Positions 26,912 through 35,669 of a DNA stretch of 64,000 nt are shown here, one piece after another (position 1 is the stretch's first letter; every line of letters starts with the position of its first letter). This stretch comes from Faecalicatena orotica (GTDB lineage Bacteria; Bacillota; Clostridia; Lachnospirales; Lachnospiraceae). The stretch lies in NCBI RefSeq assembly GCF_003149245.1, contig NZ_QGDL01000003.1:248001-312000 (forward strand). Direction: 5' to 3'. The notes beneath the pieces are model-generated. The model did no database searches and was not told the DNA's origin. It worked only from the letters and a program-made list of their open reading frames with translations. The position numbers were made by a program, and so were the translations under genes.

Positions 26912-27190
26912 AAAAAAACTCTTATCCCTCACAATAAAATTATTGCAGGGACAAGAGTATATAAGTTCAAACTCCTGCGGTGCCACCCAGCTTGATGCAA
27001 ATAGTGCATCCTCTCTTGCATACTGACATATGCCGAATTTTTTAACGGAGTATTCTCTCCGGCTTACCTACTATGCTTTCAGTTCGCCCTCAGAAGCCCA
27101 TTCCTGACTGTCTTTTCCTGCCGCAATCCCACCATCTGCGGCTCTCTGTGTGGTAAGTACAGAAAGTACTTGCTCTTCTTCAACGGTTTA
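26912..27190 (-). promoter_or_regulatory. T-box riboswitch, tryptophan specifier
   Basis: A full T-box leader upstream of trpB2. The T-box core GGGTGGCACCGCAGG is at 26974-26988. The terminator ACTCTTGTCCCTGCA...GAGGGATAAGAGT plus T7 covers 26912-26959. In Stem I the GAA-TGG-GCTTCTGAG segment places the specifier codon TGG at 27098-27100, read as Trp, which agrees with the trpB2 gene it controls. Uncharged tRNA-Trp would favour the antiterminator. Confidence 0.9.
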
Positions 27191-27195
27191 CAAAA

Positions 27196-27224
27196 ACTTT
27201 ACCACTTTGGAATTCAAATGTCAA
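27196..27224 (-). promoter_or_regulatory. Promoter of the T-box/trpB2 transcript
   Basis: TTGACA (27219-27224), 17-nt spacer, TAAAGT (27196-27201) on the minus strand, immediately upstream of the T-box leader. Confidence 0.75.
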
Positions 27225-27246
27225 CAGTTTTTTACTTTGTCAATTT

Positions 27247-28269
27247 TTAATAGCGGTTGTGTACATCTTCCGCAAAACACATGAAATCTTTCAACTCGAT
27301 GAACATTCCATTGTCCAGCACTGCCCTGCCGCTCATCTTCCCAAATACCTGATGCTGGTCAGAGGCTATGACCAGCGCGGATATTTTCGCAGCCCGGTCC
27401 AGTACCGGCTCAAAATCCATTTCAAATCTGCCGTCACTGGAAGTAAACTTCCACGGCTTCATATAATCATCCTTCGGAATATGAAATGTGACATCATCCA
27501 ATTTATGACATTTCCCGTCGTAAAACAGTATATTCTCAGTAGCTGCCGAGGTATCCCCGAACCCGTATCCTATGTTAAAACCAAAAGGTTTTCCTCCTAT
27601 AGTCCCGTTGCCTGATCCCCAGAACCATCTGTTATCATAGGTCCAGACACCACGGCCCCAGTCCAGTGTCCCGTAATCTGTCTCAGGCCGGAACCAGTAG
27701 GTCACATTGTCAAAGGTCATATACCCCTCTGCACGCATGCAGTTAATTTTCTGATTATAGTAGAACGCTGACTTCTTCCCTTTCCACGGAGTGGCGATCA
27801 CCATCGTATCCATTGGGGGCTGGGACAAAGTGATTTCACAGTGAAATGGTTTTCCCTCCCAGAAATTTTTAAAGTCACAGACGATCGTCCTTTTTCCAGC
27901 AGTCACTTTAAACTCCATACTAAGGCGCTTGTCTTTGTACTTGATATCTCCCGTCTCCGATGTGGCAGGCATCTTCATCCTTCCCATTGGAAACGGGTTT
28001 AAAATGGTTTCTGTGTGTTCCCACCCTTCTTTAAAGTTCAGAAGTGAAACCGACTGCAGGCCGATATAACCGTCATCTGATAGTGTAAACGCACCCGCAT
28101 AGTCTTCGTTCAGGACCAGATAGTAATCCCACTCTTTTATGCGGAATTTCGACGCACTGATTCTGTTTCTGTCATACTCCTGCAAAAGTGATCTGGACCA
28201 TCCCGGTTCGCGAAGGCTTCCGTCTGCCTTCAACAGGGGCTGTTTAGAAGTAACCTCATGATTCCTCAT
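27247..28269 (-). CDS. DUF2804 family protein
   Basis: A 340-aa protein I recognise as DUF2804 from its N-terminal block (QPLLKADGSLREPGWSRS) and the central WDWGRGVWTY-like stretch DWGRGVWTYDNRWFWGSGNG near residues 203-222, followed by FGFNIGYGFGDTSAATEN. It has no signal peptide or membrane segment. The family has a beta-rich fold and no established biochemical role. GAGGAG lies 9 nt before the ATG. It is downstream of the rplT terminator and upstream of the trpB2 promoter, so it is likely its own unit. Confidence 0.8.
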   Translation of the reverse strand: MRNHEVTSKQPLLKADGSLREPGWSRSLLQEYDRNRISASKFRIKEWDYYLVLNEDYAGAFTLSDDGYIGLQSVSLLNFKEGWEHTETILNPFPMGRMKMPATSETGDIKYKDKRLSMEFKVTAGKRTIVCDFKNFWEGKPFHCEITLSQPPMDTMVIATPWKGKKSAFYYNQKINCMRAEGYMTFDNVTYWFRPETDYGTLDWGRGVWTYDNRWFWGSGNGTIGGKPFGFNIGYGFGDTSAATENILFYDGKCHKLDDVTFHIPKDDYMKPWKFTSSDGRFEMDFEPVLDRAAKISALVIASDQHQVFGKMSGRAVLDNGMFIELKDFMCFAEDVHNRY

Positions 28270-28304
28270 ATAAACATCTCCTCACTGTATTTCCTTCATA
28301 ATGG

Positions 28305-28338
28305 AAAAAAGCCCGAATCCCCGGGGGGACTGGGCTTC
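28305..28338 (-). terminator. Terminator of the infC-rpmI-rplT operon
   Basis: Minus-strand GCCCAGTCCCC-CC-GGGGATTCGGGC followed by T6, 15 nt after the rplT stop. Confidence 0.9.
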
Positions 28339-28352
28339 ATACTTATATTTTA

Positions 28353-28709
28353 CTACGCGGTCTGAGCTTTTGCAACCTCTGCCAGTGTAGCGAATCCTTC
28401 TTTATCGCTTACTGCCAGTTCAGCCAGCATCTTTCTGTTCATATCAACATTAGCCAGTTTCAGGCCATGCATGAACTTGCTGTAAGACAGTCCGTTCATT
28501 CTTGCTGCAGCGTTGATACGTGCAATCCATAACTGTCTCATCTGACGTTTACGCTGTTTTCTTCCTGCGTAAGATGATGTAAGTGCTCTCATGACAGACT
28601 GTTTTGCAACTCTGTACTGTTTGGAGCGTGCTCCTCTGTATCCTTTAGCTAACTTTAATGTTCTGTTATGTCTCTTCTTAGCGTTCATTCCGCCTTTAAT
28701 TCTTGCCAT
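28353..28709 (-). CDS. rplT: 50S ribosomal protein L20
   Basis: A 118-aa basic ribosomal protein ([20 protein letters not shown] start). It binds 23S rRNA early in large-subunit assembly. In Firmicutes L20 also represses its own operon by binding the infC leader. Third gene of infC-rpmI-rplT. Confidence 0.98.
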   Translation of the reverse strand: MARIKGGMNAKKRHNRTLKLAKGYRGARSKQYRVAKQSVMRALTSSYAGRKQRKRQMRQLWIARINAAARMNGLSYSKFMHGLKLANVDMNRKMLAELAVSDKEGFATLAEVAKAQTA

Positions 28710-28740
28710 TTCTTATTCCTCCTTCATCAACTTCCAAATC

Positions 28741-28938
28741 TTACAGATATGGTAATACTTTCTTCATGTTTTTTACATTTGTAGCATCTGTGATAGCCGG
28801 GTGTCTAAGATTTCTTTTTCTCTTTGTAGACTTCTTTGTTAAGATATGGCTCTTATATGCTTTGTTTCTTTTTAATTTTCCTGTACCTGTTACTTTGAAG
28901 CGTTTTGCTGCCGCTCTATTAGTTTTGATTTTTGGCAT
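28741..28938 (-). CDS. rpmI: 50S ribosomal protein L35
   Basis: A 65-aa protein, [20 protein letters not shown], with a KRKRNLRH basic tail region. The start was placed at the ATG after AAGGAGGAAA; six upstream codons in frame overlap that site. Between infC and rplT. Confidence 0.97.
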   Translation of the reverse strand: MPKIKTNRAAAKRFKVTGTGKLKRNKAYKSHILTKKSTKRKRNLRHPAITDATNVKNMKKVLPYL

Positions 28939-28997
28939 GATGATTTCCTCCTTCATTGTGTGCTTACGTAAGTGATAACACCCGTAATTATTTATTT

Positions 28998-29504
28998 TTA
29001 ACGTTTTTCAGTTAAAACCATGCTCATGTTTCTGCCTTCCATTTTAGCCGGTTTTTCGATGACTGCAATATCTTCCAGTAAAGCCGCAAAATCATCTAAG
29101 ATATGTCTGCTCTGCTGTACGTGCGCCATCTCTCTCCCGCGGAAACGCAATGTCACTTTTACCTTGTTGCCCTTTGTAATGAACTTCTTCGCGTTATTAA
29201 CCTTAGTGTTCAAGTCATTGGTATCAATATTCGGCGAAAGACGTACTTCCTTCAATTCGACAGTTTTTTGCTTTTTCTTGGCTTCTTTGTCTTTGCGTGT
29301 CTGCTCGTATTTGAATTTGCCATAATCAATAATTTTGCAGACCGGTGGTTTTGCCATTGGTGCAATCTTCACCAAGTCAAGTTCTGCATCCATCGCCATC
29401 TTCAAGGCGTCCCGGGATGACATGATTCCTAATTGTTCCCCATCCTCACTAACCAGACGAACTTCTTTGTCTCTGATCTGCTCGTTAATCATTAAATCGC
29501 TAAT
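28998..29504 (-). CDS. infC: Translation initiation factor IF-3, ATT start
   Basis: A 168-aa IF-3 if translated from ATT at 29502-29504 ([17 protein letters not shown]). GGAGG lies 9 nt before that ATT, but 21 nt before the first in-frame ATG (29490-29492), which is too far. The extra five residues match the position of ISKD(F/L)IINEQIR at the start of Bacillus IF-3, whose genes also use rare start codons. This rare start is the known basis for IF-3 self-control, because IF-3 itself rejects non-canonical initiation codons. Domains: N-terminal to about 80, a Lys-rich linker ([16 protein letters not shown]), then the C-terminal 30S-binding domain. Confidence 0.93.
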   Translation of the reverse strand: MSDLMINEQIRDKEVRLVSEDGEQLGIMSSRDALKMAMDAELDLVKIAPMAKPPVCKIIDYGKFKYEQTRKDKEAKKKQKTVELKEVRLSPNIDTNDLNTKVNNAKKFITKGNKVKVTLRFRGREMAHVQQSRHILDDFAALLEDIAVIEKPAKMEGRNMSMVLTEKR

Positions 29505-29529
29505 TGTCGTATACCTCCGTTGATTGAAT

Positions 29530-29711
29530 TTCCTTTAGGTTTCTTCCGCGATTGAGCACAAAAAAACGAGTGAACATCATCCACCCGACTCTCTGCACAC
29601 ACATACTTCTCTTAAAGGCATGTGATAGCTTCAATATCAAACCGGTAGTCACCCAATTGTGCTACGGTGAGAGTGGATACTCTGCTTTGTTTTTTGCCTC
29701 ACGCAGATATT
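29530..29711 (-). promoter_or_regulatory. infC leader with attenuator (L20-leader type)
   Basis: A ~180-nt structured leader between the infC promoter and gene. It ends with a hairpin CGGGTGGA-TGATG-TTCACTCG (29567-29587) followed by T7, a terminator inside the leader, about 55 nt before the ribosome site. Upstream segments (CCACTCTCACCG, GGGTGACTACCGG) could form competing pairs. Position and layout agree with the Firmicutes L20 leader, in which excess L20 promotes termination; the exact family match is inferred. Confidence 0.7.
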
Positions 29712-29740
29712 AGATTAACATACCATCTGCATTTTGTCAA
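29712..29740 (-). promoter_or_regulatory. Promoter of the infC operon
   Basis: TTGACA (29735-29740), a 17-nt spacer and TAATCT (29712-29717) on the minus strand. Confidence 0.75.
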
Positions 29741-29876
29741 GATATTTCTTATCACCTTTTTTCTTGACTTTTTGCACTTCTGTCATTTTATACCACTTAT
29801 AAAAGTGTGTCAAGGATAGAATGATAGGTTTATGTTTTAAGTGTCGGAAATTTGAGCCCCGCAAAAACGATTTTGC

Positions 29877-29905
29877 TTGTATTTCATGCTTCTTCATGTC
29901 ATAAT
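29877..29905 (+). promoter_or_regulatory. Probable promoter of the sodium symporter gene
   Basis: TTGTAT (29877-29882), 17-nt spacer, CATAAT (29900-29905), about 50 nt before the start codon. The rest of the gap back to the infC promoter shows no gene. Confidence 0.45.
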
Positions 29906-29957
29906 GTAGCTATTAATGTCTATTATTAAGGAACAGAAATTGAGGAGGTTTTACTAC

Positions 29958-31322
29958 ATGAACGAAAGCAGAAGTAATTTTACTGGCAAAATCGGCTTCA
30001 TACTGGCTGCTGCCGGCTCTGCCGTAGGTTTGGGGAATATATGGCGTTTTCCATACCTTGTTGCCAAATATGGCGGGGGAACATTCTTACTATGTTATAT
30101 TATTCTTGCCGTCACCTTTGGATTTACCCTTATGACAGCCGAGATTGCACTTGGCCGCAAGACGGGCCTGAGCGCCATAGGCGCATTCAAGAAACTGGAT
30201 AAGCGTTTTGGCTTTCTGGGAATTCTGGCATCTATTGTGCCAATCATTATTCTTCCTTATTACTCCGTTATCGGCGGATGGGTAATCAAGTATTTCGGCA
30301 CATTCATCACGGGAGGTACGAAAGCAGCCGCAGGCGATACTTATTTCACCGATTTTATCAGCGGTGTAAAGAGTCCGATCATCTGGTTTGTACTGTTTGT
30401 TATCTTAACGGCTGTAGTTGTTATTTTTGGTGTTGAAAAAGGAATCGAGAATGTCAGCAAATTCCTGATGCCGGTCCTCGTTGTCCTGACGGTTGGAATT
30501 TCTATCTATGTCATGACAATGGACGGAGCTATGGAAGGCCTGAAGTACTATATCATGCCTGACATGTCCAATTTCTCTGTCAAGACGCTGCTCGCCGCGA
30601 TGGGACAGCTCTTCTACTCTATGTCACTGGCGATGGGAATCATGATCACCTACGGTTCCTATATGAAAAAAACAACCAATCTGGAAAGTTCTGTCAGACA
30701 GATTGAGATTTTTGACACGGGTATTGCATTTTTTGCAGGGCTTATGATCGTACCGGCTGTATTTACATTCTCAGGCGGGGACCAGACAGCGCTCAGCGCC
30801 GGTCCGGGACTTATGTTTATCACACTCCCGAAAGTATTTGCGAGCATGCCGATGGGTGGGTTTATCGGTACGGTATTCTTCGTTCTCGTATTCTTTGCGG
30901 CCCTGACATCTGCGATCTCTTTGATGGAGACAATCGTATCAATTTTTATGGATAAGTTCAAATGGACCAGAAAGTTTACCTGTATTCTTGTGACAGCCTA
31001 TGTACTGCTGATGGGAATCCCGTCTTCACTTGGATTCGGTATCTGGGACTTCATCCAGCCGCTCGGAATGTCCGTTCTTGATTTTATGGACTTTATCAGC
31101 AATAGTGTGCTCATGCCGATCGTTGCGTTATTTACCTGTATCTTCGTGGGATTTGTCATCAAGCCGAAGACAATAATTGAGGAGGCATCTATAGGCGGCG
31201 CAAAGTTCAAAAGCAAAAGGCTTTTCACCATTATGATCCGCTGGATCGCCCCTATCTTCCTGATTGCGATTCTGATTACGTCTGTGGCAGGCACAATGGG
31301 ATTTGAATTTTTCAAGCTTTAA
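29958..31322 (+). CDS. Neurotransmitter:sodium symporter (NSS) family transporter
   Basis: A 454-aa sodium-coupled amino-acid transporter of the LeuT-like family, with about eleven membrane segments. Helix 1 has the unwound sodium/substrate site signature GSAVGLGNIWRFPYL, and helix 6 contains YSMSLAMGIMITYGSY. The start was set at the ATG 8 nt after GAGGAGG. Prokaryotic members with similar length (TnaT, MhsT-type) carry amino acids; substrate here is unknown, although trpB2 is nearby and tryptophan is one possibility. Monocistronic, with its own terminator. Confidence 0.9.
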   Translation: MNESRSNFTGKIGFILAAAGSAVGLGNIWRFPYLVAKYGGGTFLLCYIILAVTFGFTLMTAEIALGRKTGLSAIGAFKKLDKRFGFLGILASIVPIIILPYYSVIGGWVIKYFGTFITGGTKAAAGDTYFTDFISGVKSPIIWFVLFVILTAVVVIFGVEKGIENVSKFLMPVLVVLTVGISIYVMTMDGAMEGLKYYIMPDMSNFSVKTLLAAMGQLFYSMSLAMGIMITYGSYMKKTTNLESSVRQIEIFDTGIAFFAGLMIVPAVFTFSGGDQTALSAGPGLMFITLPKVFASMPMGGFIGTVFFVLVFFAALTSAISLMETIVSIFMDKFKWTRKFTCILVTAYVLLMGIPSSLGFGIWDFIQPLGMSVLDFMDFISNSVLMPIVALFTCIFVGFVIKPKTIIEEASIGGAKFKSKRLFTIMIRWIAPIFLIAILITSVAGTMGFEFFKL

Positions 31323-31338
31323 TCATAATACAGACGGC

Positions 31339-31383
31339 AAAAAAATGGATGGCACACCCCTAAGGTATGTCCATCCATTTTTA
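31339..31383. terminator. Bidirectional terminator between the symporter and degV
   Basis: AAAAATGGATGG pairs with CCATCCATTTTT around an 18-nt loop; T-runs on both strands. Confidence 0.88.
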
Positions 31384-31414
31384 ATTCCCGCAGACAGCGG
31401 GCCATGCAGCATGA

Positions 31415-32278
31415 TTATCTTTTATTTCCCATGCAGAATACTGCGAGAACGCCGGGGCCTGTATGGCTTCCGATTACGGTTCCGATGTTATTGATCATAA
31501 CCTCTTTCACACCCATCTTCTCTCTTACGAGCCCTGCAACATATTCTGCTTCCTCAATACAGTCTCCGTGTGTAATCATAACGATATCGTTATCCCAGCC
31601 CTTAGACTGTTCCGCAGCCATATCTACAATCTTGTTCAGTGATTTCTTTCTTCCGCGCTCTTTTGCGATAACCTGCAGCTTTCCTTCATTATCCACGTGG
31701 ATGATCGGCTTGATCTGTACCATAGTGCCCACGATCGCCGATGCCTTTGAAACACGGCCGCCACGGTGCAGGTGGTTCAGGTCATCTACCGTAACATTGT
31801 GGCAGACATGGAGTTTATTCTCTTCCACCCACTGTGCGATCTCATCAATTCCTTTTCCTGCATCCTTCATCTGAAGGACCTTGTAAAGCAGCAGCCCTTC
31901 TCCCATACACGCACAGAGTGTATCAATGATGATAATCTTCGCATCCGGATATTCCTCTGCCAGTTCTTCGCCTGCGATCCTCATACTGTTATATGTGCCG
32001 CTAAGCCCCGAAGAAAACCCAAGGTGGAGAATATCTTTTCCTTCCCTGAGGATTGGTTCAAGGGCCTCTTTTGCCTCATCCGGGTTCACTTGTGACGTCA
32101 CTGACATCTTGCCCTCCCGCAATTTTGCAAAAAATTCCTTGCCCGTAAGACCATACATATCCGTATATGTCTCACCGTCAATTGTATATTTTAAAGGGAT
32201 GACCGGAACATTTCTTTCCTCCACCCACTCTCTCGGCAAATCTACGGTACTGTTCACTGTTACTACAAATTCTCTCAT
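31415..32278 (-). CDS. DegV family fatty-acid-binding protein
   Basis: A 287-aa DegV protein. Members bind a fatty acid and can serve as the FakB subunit delivering it to FakA kinase. The N-terminal NSTVDLP, the VTSQVNPDEA motif and the C-terminal GTVIGSHTGPGVLAVF, with His and Gly near the ligand carboxylate, are all present. It follows the MATE gene by 17 nt. Whether it binds fatty acid here is inferred from the family only; no FakA is in the window. Confidence 0.9.
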   Translation of the reverse strand: MREFVVTVNSTVDLPREWVEERNVPVIPLKYTIDGETYTDMYGLTGKEFFAKLREGKMSVTSQVNPDEAKEALEPILREGKDILHLGFSSGLSGTYNSMRIAGEELAEEYPDAKIIIIDTLCACMGEGLLLYKVLQMKDAGKGIDEIAQWVEENKLHVCHNVTVDDLNHLHRGGRVSKASAIVGTMVQIKPIIHVDNEGKLQVIAKERGRKKSLNKIVDMAAEQSKGWDNDIVMITHGDCIEEAEYVAGLVREKMGVKEVMINNIGTVIGSHTGPGVLAVFCMGNKR

Positions 32279-32295
32279 ATCTTCCCTCCTGTGTT

Positions 32296-33714
32296 TTAAG
32301 CTTCTCCTATCATATCATCTTTTTCATCCTTACGCAAAATTTTTTTTGCAGTAATGATAAAGAGTATCACTGTGACGGCCACAGAAGTGAAGTCTGCAAT
32401 CGGTTCCGCCCTGTAAATTCCCATGACTCCCATAAATTTCGGTAATGTAATTGCGAGCGGGATCAGCAGGATCACTTTACGCAGCAGTGCAATGACAAGA
32501 GATACCTTCGCCTGACCAAGTGCAAGAAACGTGGACTGGCACGCCATCTGGATACCGAAAATCGTAATTCCCAGAAAATAAACCGGCATGACGGAGCAGG
32601 TCAGAGAAATCAGTTCTTTATTTCCCGTAAATACTCTGGCATAAATCTCTGGTCTGGCAATTGCAATTCCGGCAAGTATAACTGTCGCTGCCAGACAGAC
32701 GGACACCATCCTGATAAAGGCCCCCTTTACACGGTCCAGTTTTCCGGCGCCATAGTTATAACTCATGATCGGCTGCACTCCCTGTGACACTCCCTGTACG
32801 GGAACAACAATCAGCTGCATGATACTGCTCATGATGGACATGGTTCCCACATAGAGGTCCCCGCCGTATTTCTGCAGACCTGAATTTAGTGTGATCATGA
32901 CAAGGCTCTCCGTACTCTGCATGATAAACGGCGAAACCCCGAGAGCCGCTATGCTGCCCACCGTCTTTGCATTCAGCCGGATGTATTTTCTGCGGATCCT
33001 GATCACACTCTTTTTAGAGGTCAGGAACCGGATCACCCATGCCGCACTGATTGCCTGCGAAATGATTGTAGCCAGAGCGGCCCCGCGCACACCCATTCCA
33101 AATACAAAGATCAGGACCGGATCGAGTATAATGTTGGTCACTGCCCCGATCAGGACAGACATCATCGCCGTCCTTGCGTTTCCCTGCCCGCTGATATAAG
33201 TATTCAGGCCCACGGCAAATTGTACAAATACGGTTCCCAGCAGATAGATGCTTATGTATTCTCTGGCATAGATGATTGTCTGGTCACTGGCTCCGAATGC
33301 ATATAAAACAGGTGTTTTAAAGACGGAAAACAGGACAGTTAATAGTACCGAGAAGATCAGCAGCAGGCCGACACTGTTCCCCAGAATCTTCTCCGCCTCT
33401 TTATAGTTTTTCTTTCCGAGCTGGATCGATGCCAGAGGGGCCCCTCCCATACCTGCGAATGCACTGAACGCCGAGATTACCATCAGAATAGGGAATGTCA
33501 CGCCCACCCCCGTCAGCGCCATATCCCCGTATCCGTGAATATGCCCGATATAGATTCTGTCTACAATATTATACAAAACATTGATGATCTGGGCGGCAAC
33601 GGCCGGAAGGGCCATCTCTGCAATCAATTTTCCCAGATGTGCAGTTCCAAGCTTTTCATCCTGCTTCATGTTTTTCACATCTTTTTCATTTCCATTTTTC
33701 TGATTCTCTTCCAA
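32296..33714 (-). CDS. MATE family efflux transporter
   Basis: A 472-aa multidrug and toxin extrusion family protein with about twelve membrane helices. The N-terminal repeat has GKLIAEMALPAVAAQIINVLYNIVDRI split over the first helix; the second repeat begins near residue 240 with GVSPFIMQSTESLVMITLN. The start used is TTG, which has GAGG 8 nt upstream; an ATG 15 codons later lacks a ribosome site. It sits between traX and degV on one strand, probably a three-gene unit. Exported substrate unknown. Confidence 0.88.
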   Translation of the reverse strand: MEENQKNGNEKDVKNMKQDEKLGTAHLGKLIAEMALPAVAAQIINVLYNIVDRIYIGHIHGYGDMALTGVGVTFPILMVISAFSAFAGMGGAPLASIQLGKKNYKEAEKILGNSVGLLLIFSVLLTVLFSVFKTPVLYAFGASDQTIIYAREYISIYLLGTVFVQFAVGLNTYISGQGNARTAMMSVLIGAVTNIILDPVLIFVFGMGVRGAALATIISQAISAAWVIRFLTSKKSVIRIRRKYIRLNAKTVGSIAALGVSPFIMQSTESLVMITLNSGLQKYGGDLYVGTMSIMSSIMQLIVVPVQGVSQGVQPIMSYNYGAGKLDRVKGAFIRMVSVCLAATVILAGIAIARPEIYARVFTGNKELISLTCSVMPVYFLGITIFGIQMACQSTFLALGQAKVSLVIALLRKVILLIPLAITLPKFMGVMGIYRAEPIADFTSVAVTVILFIITAKKILRKDEKDDMIGEA

Positions 33715-33767
33715 GTAAAATTACCTCTTTTCTGTTCATTTTTAACAATGCCGGTCCAAGCCTGCAC

Positions 33768-34583
33768 TCACATCCCCGTACCCGTAACCAGCCTTGCTAT
33801 ACCATACAGGATCAGAAGGTGCCCGGGATAGAATGCGTAAAAGAAATATTTGGGGAGTGACTTTCCCCTTTTGCCATTATACTGGCTGATAAATAAAAAT
33901 GCCAGTGCCCCGAACAACTCCAGAACACCATTTTTCATCACTGCAGTCAGTACAGTCCCCCACATTTCTTCCGGATACAGTCCAATATGGATATTTATCA
34001 GATTATTCAGGCAGGCCCCCAGCCACAGCCATGCCGTACCCACTGCAAATAGTTTCCACCTTTGATTCCGGAATTCATAAAAAATGACTATCAAAAGAAC
34101 TCCAAGCGAAGCATAATCCGTAGATAAGAGTTCCGCCAGCACAGCACATACAAAAACGCTTAGGAACTGCAGAATTTTCTTTCCTTCGAAATGCTCGATC
34201 AGCCAGATTGCCGCCAGACCGATGGAAAGCGTAAAAAATACATTCTGTCCCCCAAATTCAAGTATTGTACCTTCCATTGCCAGATCAAAAGGAATTTCTG
34301 AAACCAGTGCAAATATTGTGAGATTTAACAAATATCTCCGCCTGTCATGCGAATAATGAAATCCTTCAACAAGTAAGAAACAGAAAATAGGAAATGCCGG
34401 GCGCCCCAGTATCCGCATGATATAATAAATCACGATAGCTGCCGTTCCCGGCGAAGCTGATGATGCCATACAGCTGGCCAATACGACCGCGGCCGTATGG
34501 TCAATCAGCATCAAAATCATTGCAATCCATTTTAATTGTGTACCGGTAAAAGTCTTTATTCCATGTCCTAGTCTTTCTGTCAT
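33768..34583 (-). CDS. TraX family membrane protein
   Basis: A 271-aa polytopic membrane protein of the TraX family, recognised from TQLKWIAMILMLIDHTAAV near the N-terminus and the late YPGHLLILYGIARLV. Plasmid TraX acetylates conjugative pilin; chromosomal clostridial homologues have no proven role but may acylate surface structures. No conjugation genes are in the window. The start was set at the ATG after AGGGGAG. It lies 53 nt before the MATE gene. Confidence 0.85.
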   Translation of the reverse strand: MTERLGHGIKTFTGTQLKWIAMILMLIDHTAAVVLASCMASSASPGTAAIVIYYIMRILGRPAFPIFCFLLVEGFHYSHDRRRYLLNLTIFALVSEIPFDLAMEGTILEFGGQNVFFTLSIGLAAIWLIEHFEGKKILQFLSVFVCAVLAELLSTDYASLGVLLIVIFYEFRNQRWKLFAVGTAWLWLGACLNNLINIHIGLYPEEMWGTVLTAVMKNGVLELFGALAFLFISQYNGKRGKSLPKYFFYAFYPGHLLILYGIARLVTGTGM

Positions 34584-34741
34584 ACTTCTCCCCTTTTTAT
34601 TCAGCTGTAAAATATAGCGCAGCAACAGTAACAGTATATCACAACTTAAATAAGGATTCTATATAGAACGTATTTTTAACTTGTGGTATACTGGGTATTA
34701 TGAATAACAGGATATTTTCTTTTCCGGAATCAGGAGGTCCC

Positions 34742-35626
34742 ATGAAAACACGGGAAACACTTAAAAAAATAGGATTCATACTCATCGCATTTCTTCCCTT
34801 TATTGCCGCCTTAGTAATTCAGGTCGCCGCCTCGCTTATAGGGATGTTCTTTCTGTTCCTTTCTGTGTATCTGAAGTCGCCGCTCAGCTTCAATTCAGAG
34901 CTTTTTTATAATGCGCTGCTTGGTACGCAGTTTAATTCAGCCGTCATGGTAATTTACTCGATGATTACTGTCCTTTTGCTTGGAACATGGTATAAGGTTG
35001 CATCCACACCACGCCGCGTTCCGAGACGCAGGATTTCACAGGTTGTACGGCCGGGTATGCTGGCGGCCCTCGTTATCCTGGCTGCATCGCTTCAATACTT
35101 GTCCTCTTTTTTGATTAATTTTACTGCGTATCTAAAGCCGGACTGGCTTAAAGCCTATACCGACCTGCTTGAGACAGCCGGAATGAATGATATCACACTG
35201 CTGCTCGTCCTTTATTCGGTCATTATCGGGCCGGTTTGTGAGGAACTCATCTTCCGCGGTGTTATGCTGCATTATGCACAAAAAGCTTTGCCGTTCTGGG
35301 CTGCCAATCTTTTTCAGGCGCTTCTGTTCGGTGTGTATCATATGAACATCGTGCAGGGGATTTATGCATTCCTCGTAGGCATTTTCTGCGGCCTGATCTT
35401 CCATTACGGGAAGAGCATTTATCTCTCGATTGGATTCCATATGCTGTTCAATTTCTGGGGAACGTTCTTAGTTTTCCTCATTGTAGGCAGCAGCAGTTCC
35501 TTCGGCAATATGGTGATATTTGCTGTCACCATTTTACTGACCGCAGGTGGATTACTGCTCTATAAGAGAAGTGCCGCGGCAAGGAACAAGTTATCTTGTA
35601 CTGCAGATGCAAAACTTACACTATAG
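34742..35626 (+). CDS. CPBP-family intramembrane metalloprotease (CAAX-like)
   Basis: A 294-aa membrane protein of the Abi/CPBP family. Catalytic motifs are EELIFR with E167, E168 and R172, then LFGVYHMN with a conserved His, and GFHMLFNFWG with another His and Asn. An N-terminal two-helix region precedes them. The start was taken at the ATG after CAGGAGG. Family members act in peptide maturation or bacteriocin self-immunity; no bacteriocin gene is visible beside it, so the role is open. Monocistronic. Confidence 0.87.
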   Translation: MKTRETLKKIGFILIAFLPFIAALVIQVAASLIGMFFLFLSVYLKSPLSFNSELFYNALLGTQFNSAVMVIYSMITVLLLGTWYKVASTPRRVPRRRISQVVRPGMLAALVILAASLQYLSSFLINFTAYLKPDWLKAYTDLLETAGMNDITLLLVLYSVIIGPVCEELIFRGVMLHYAQKALPFWAANLFQALLFGVYHMNIVQGIYAFLVGIFCGLIFHYGKSIYLSIGFHMLFNFWGTFLVFLIVGSSSSFGNMVIFAVTILLTAGGLLLYKRSAAARNKLSCTADAKLTL

Positions 35627-35627
35627 C

Positions 35628-35655
35628 AAAAAAGGATGCCTGAGCATCCTTTTTT
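35628..35655. terminator. Bidirectional terminator between the CPBP gene and gerA
   Basis: AAAAAAGGATGC-CTGA-GCATCCTTTTTT, a perfect 12-bp stem with a tetraloop. Confidence 0.93.
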
Positions 35656-35669
35656 ATACTTATAACTTC

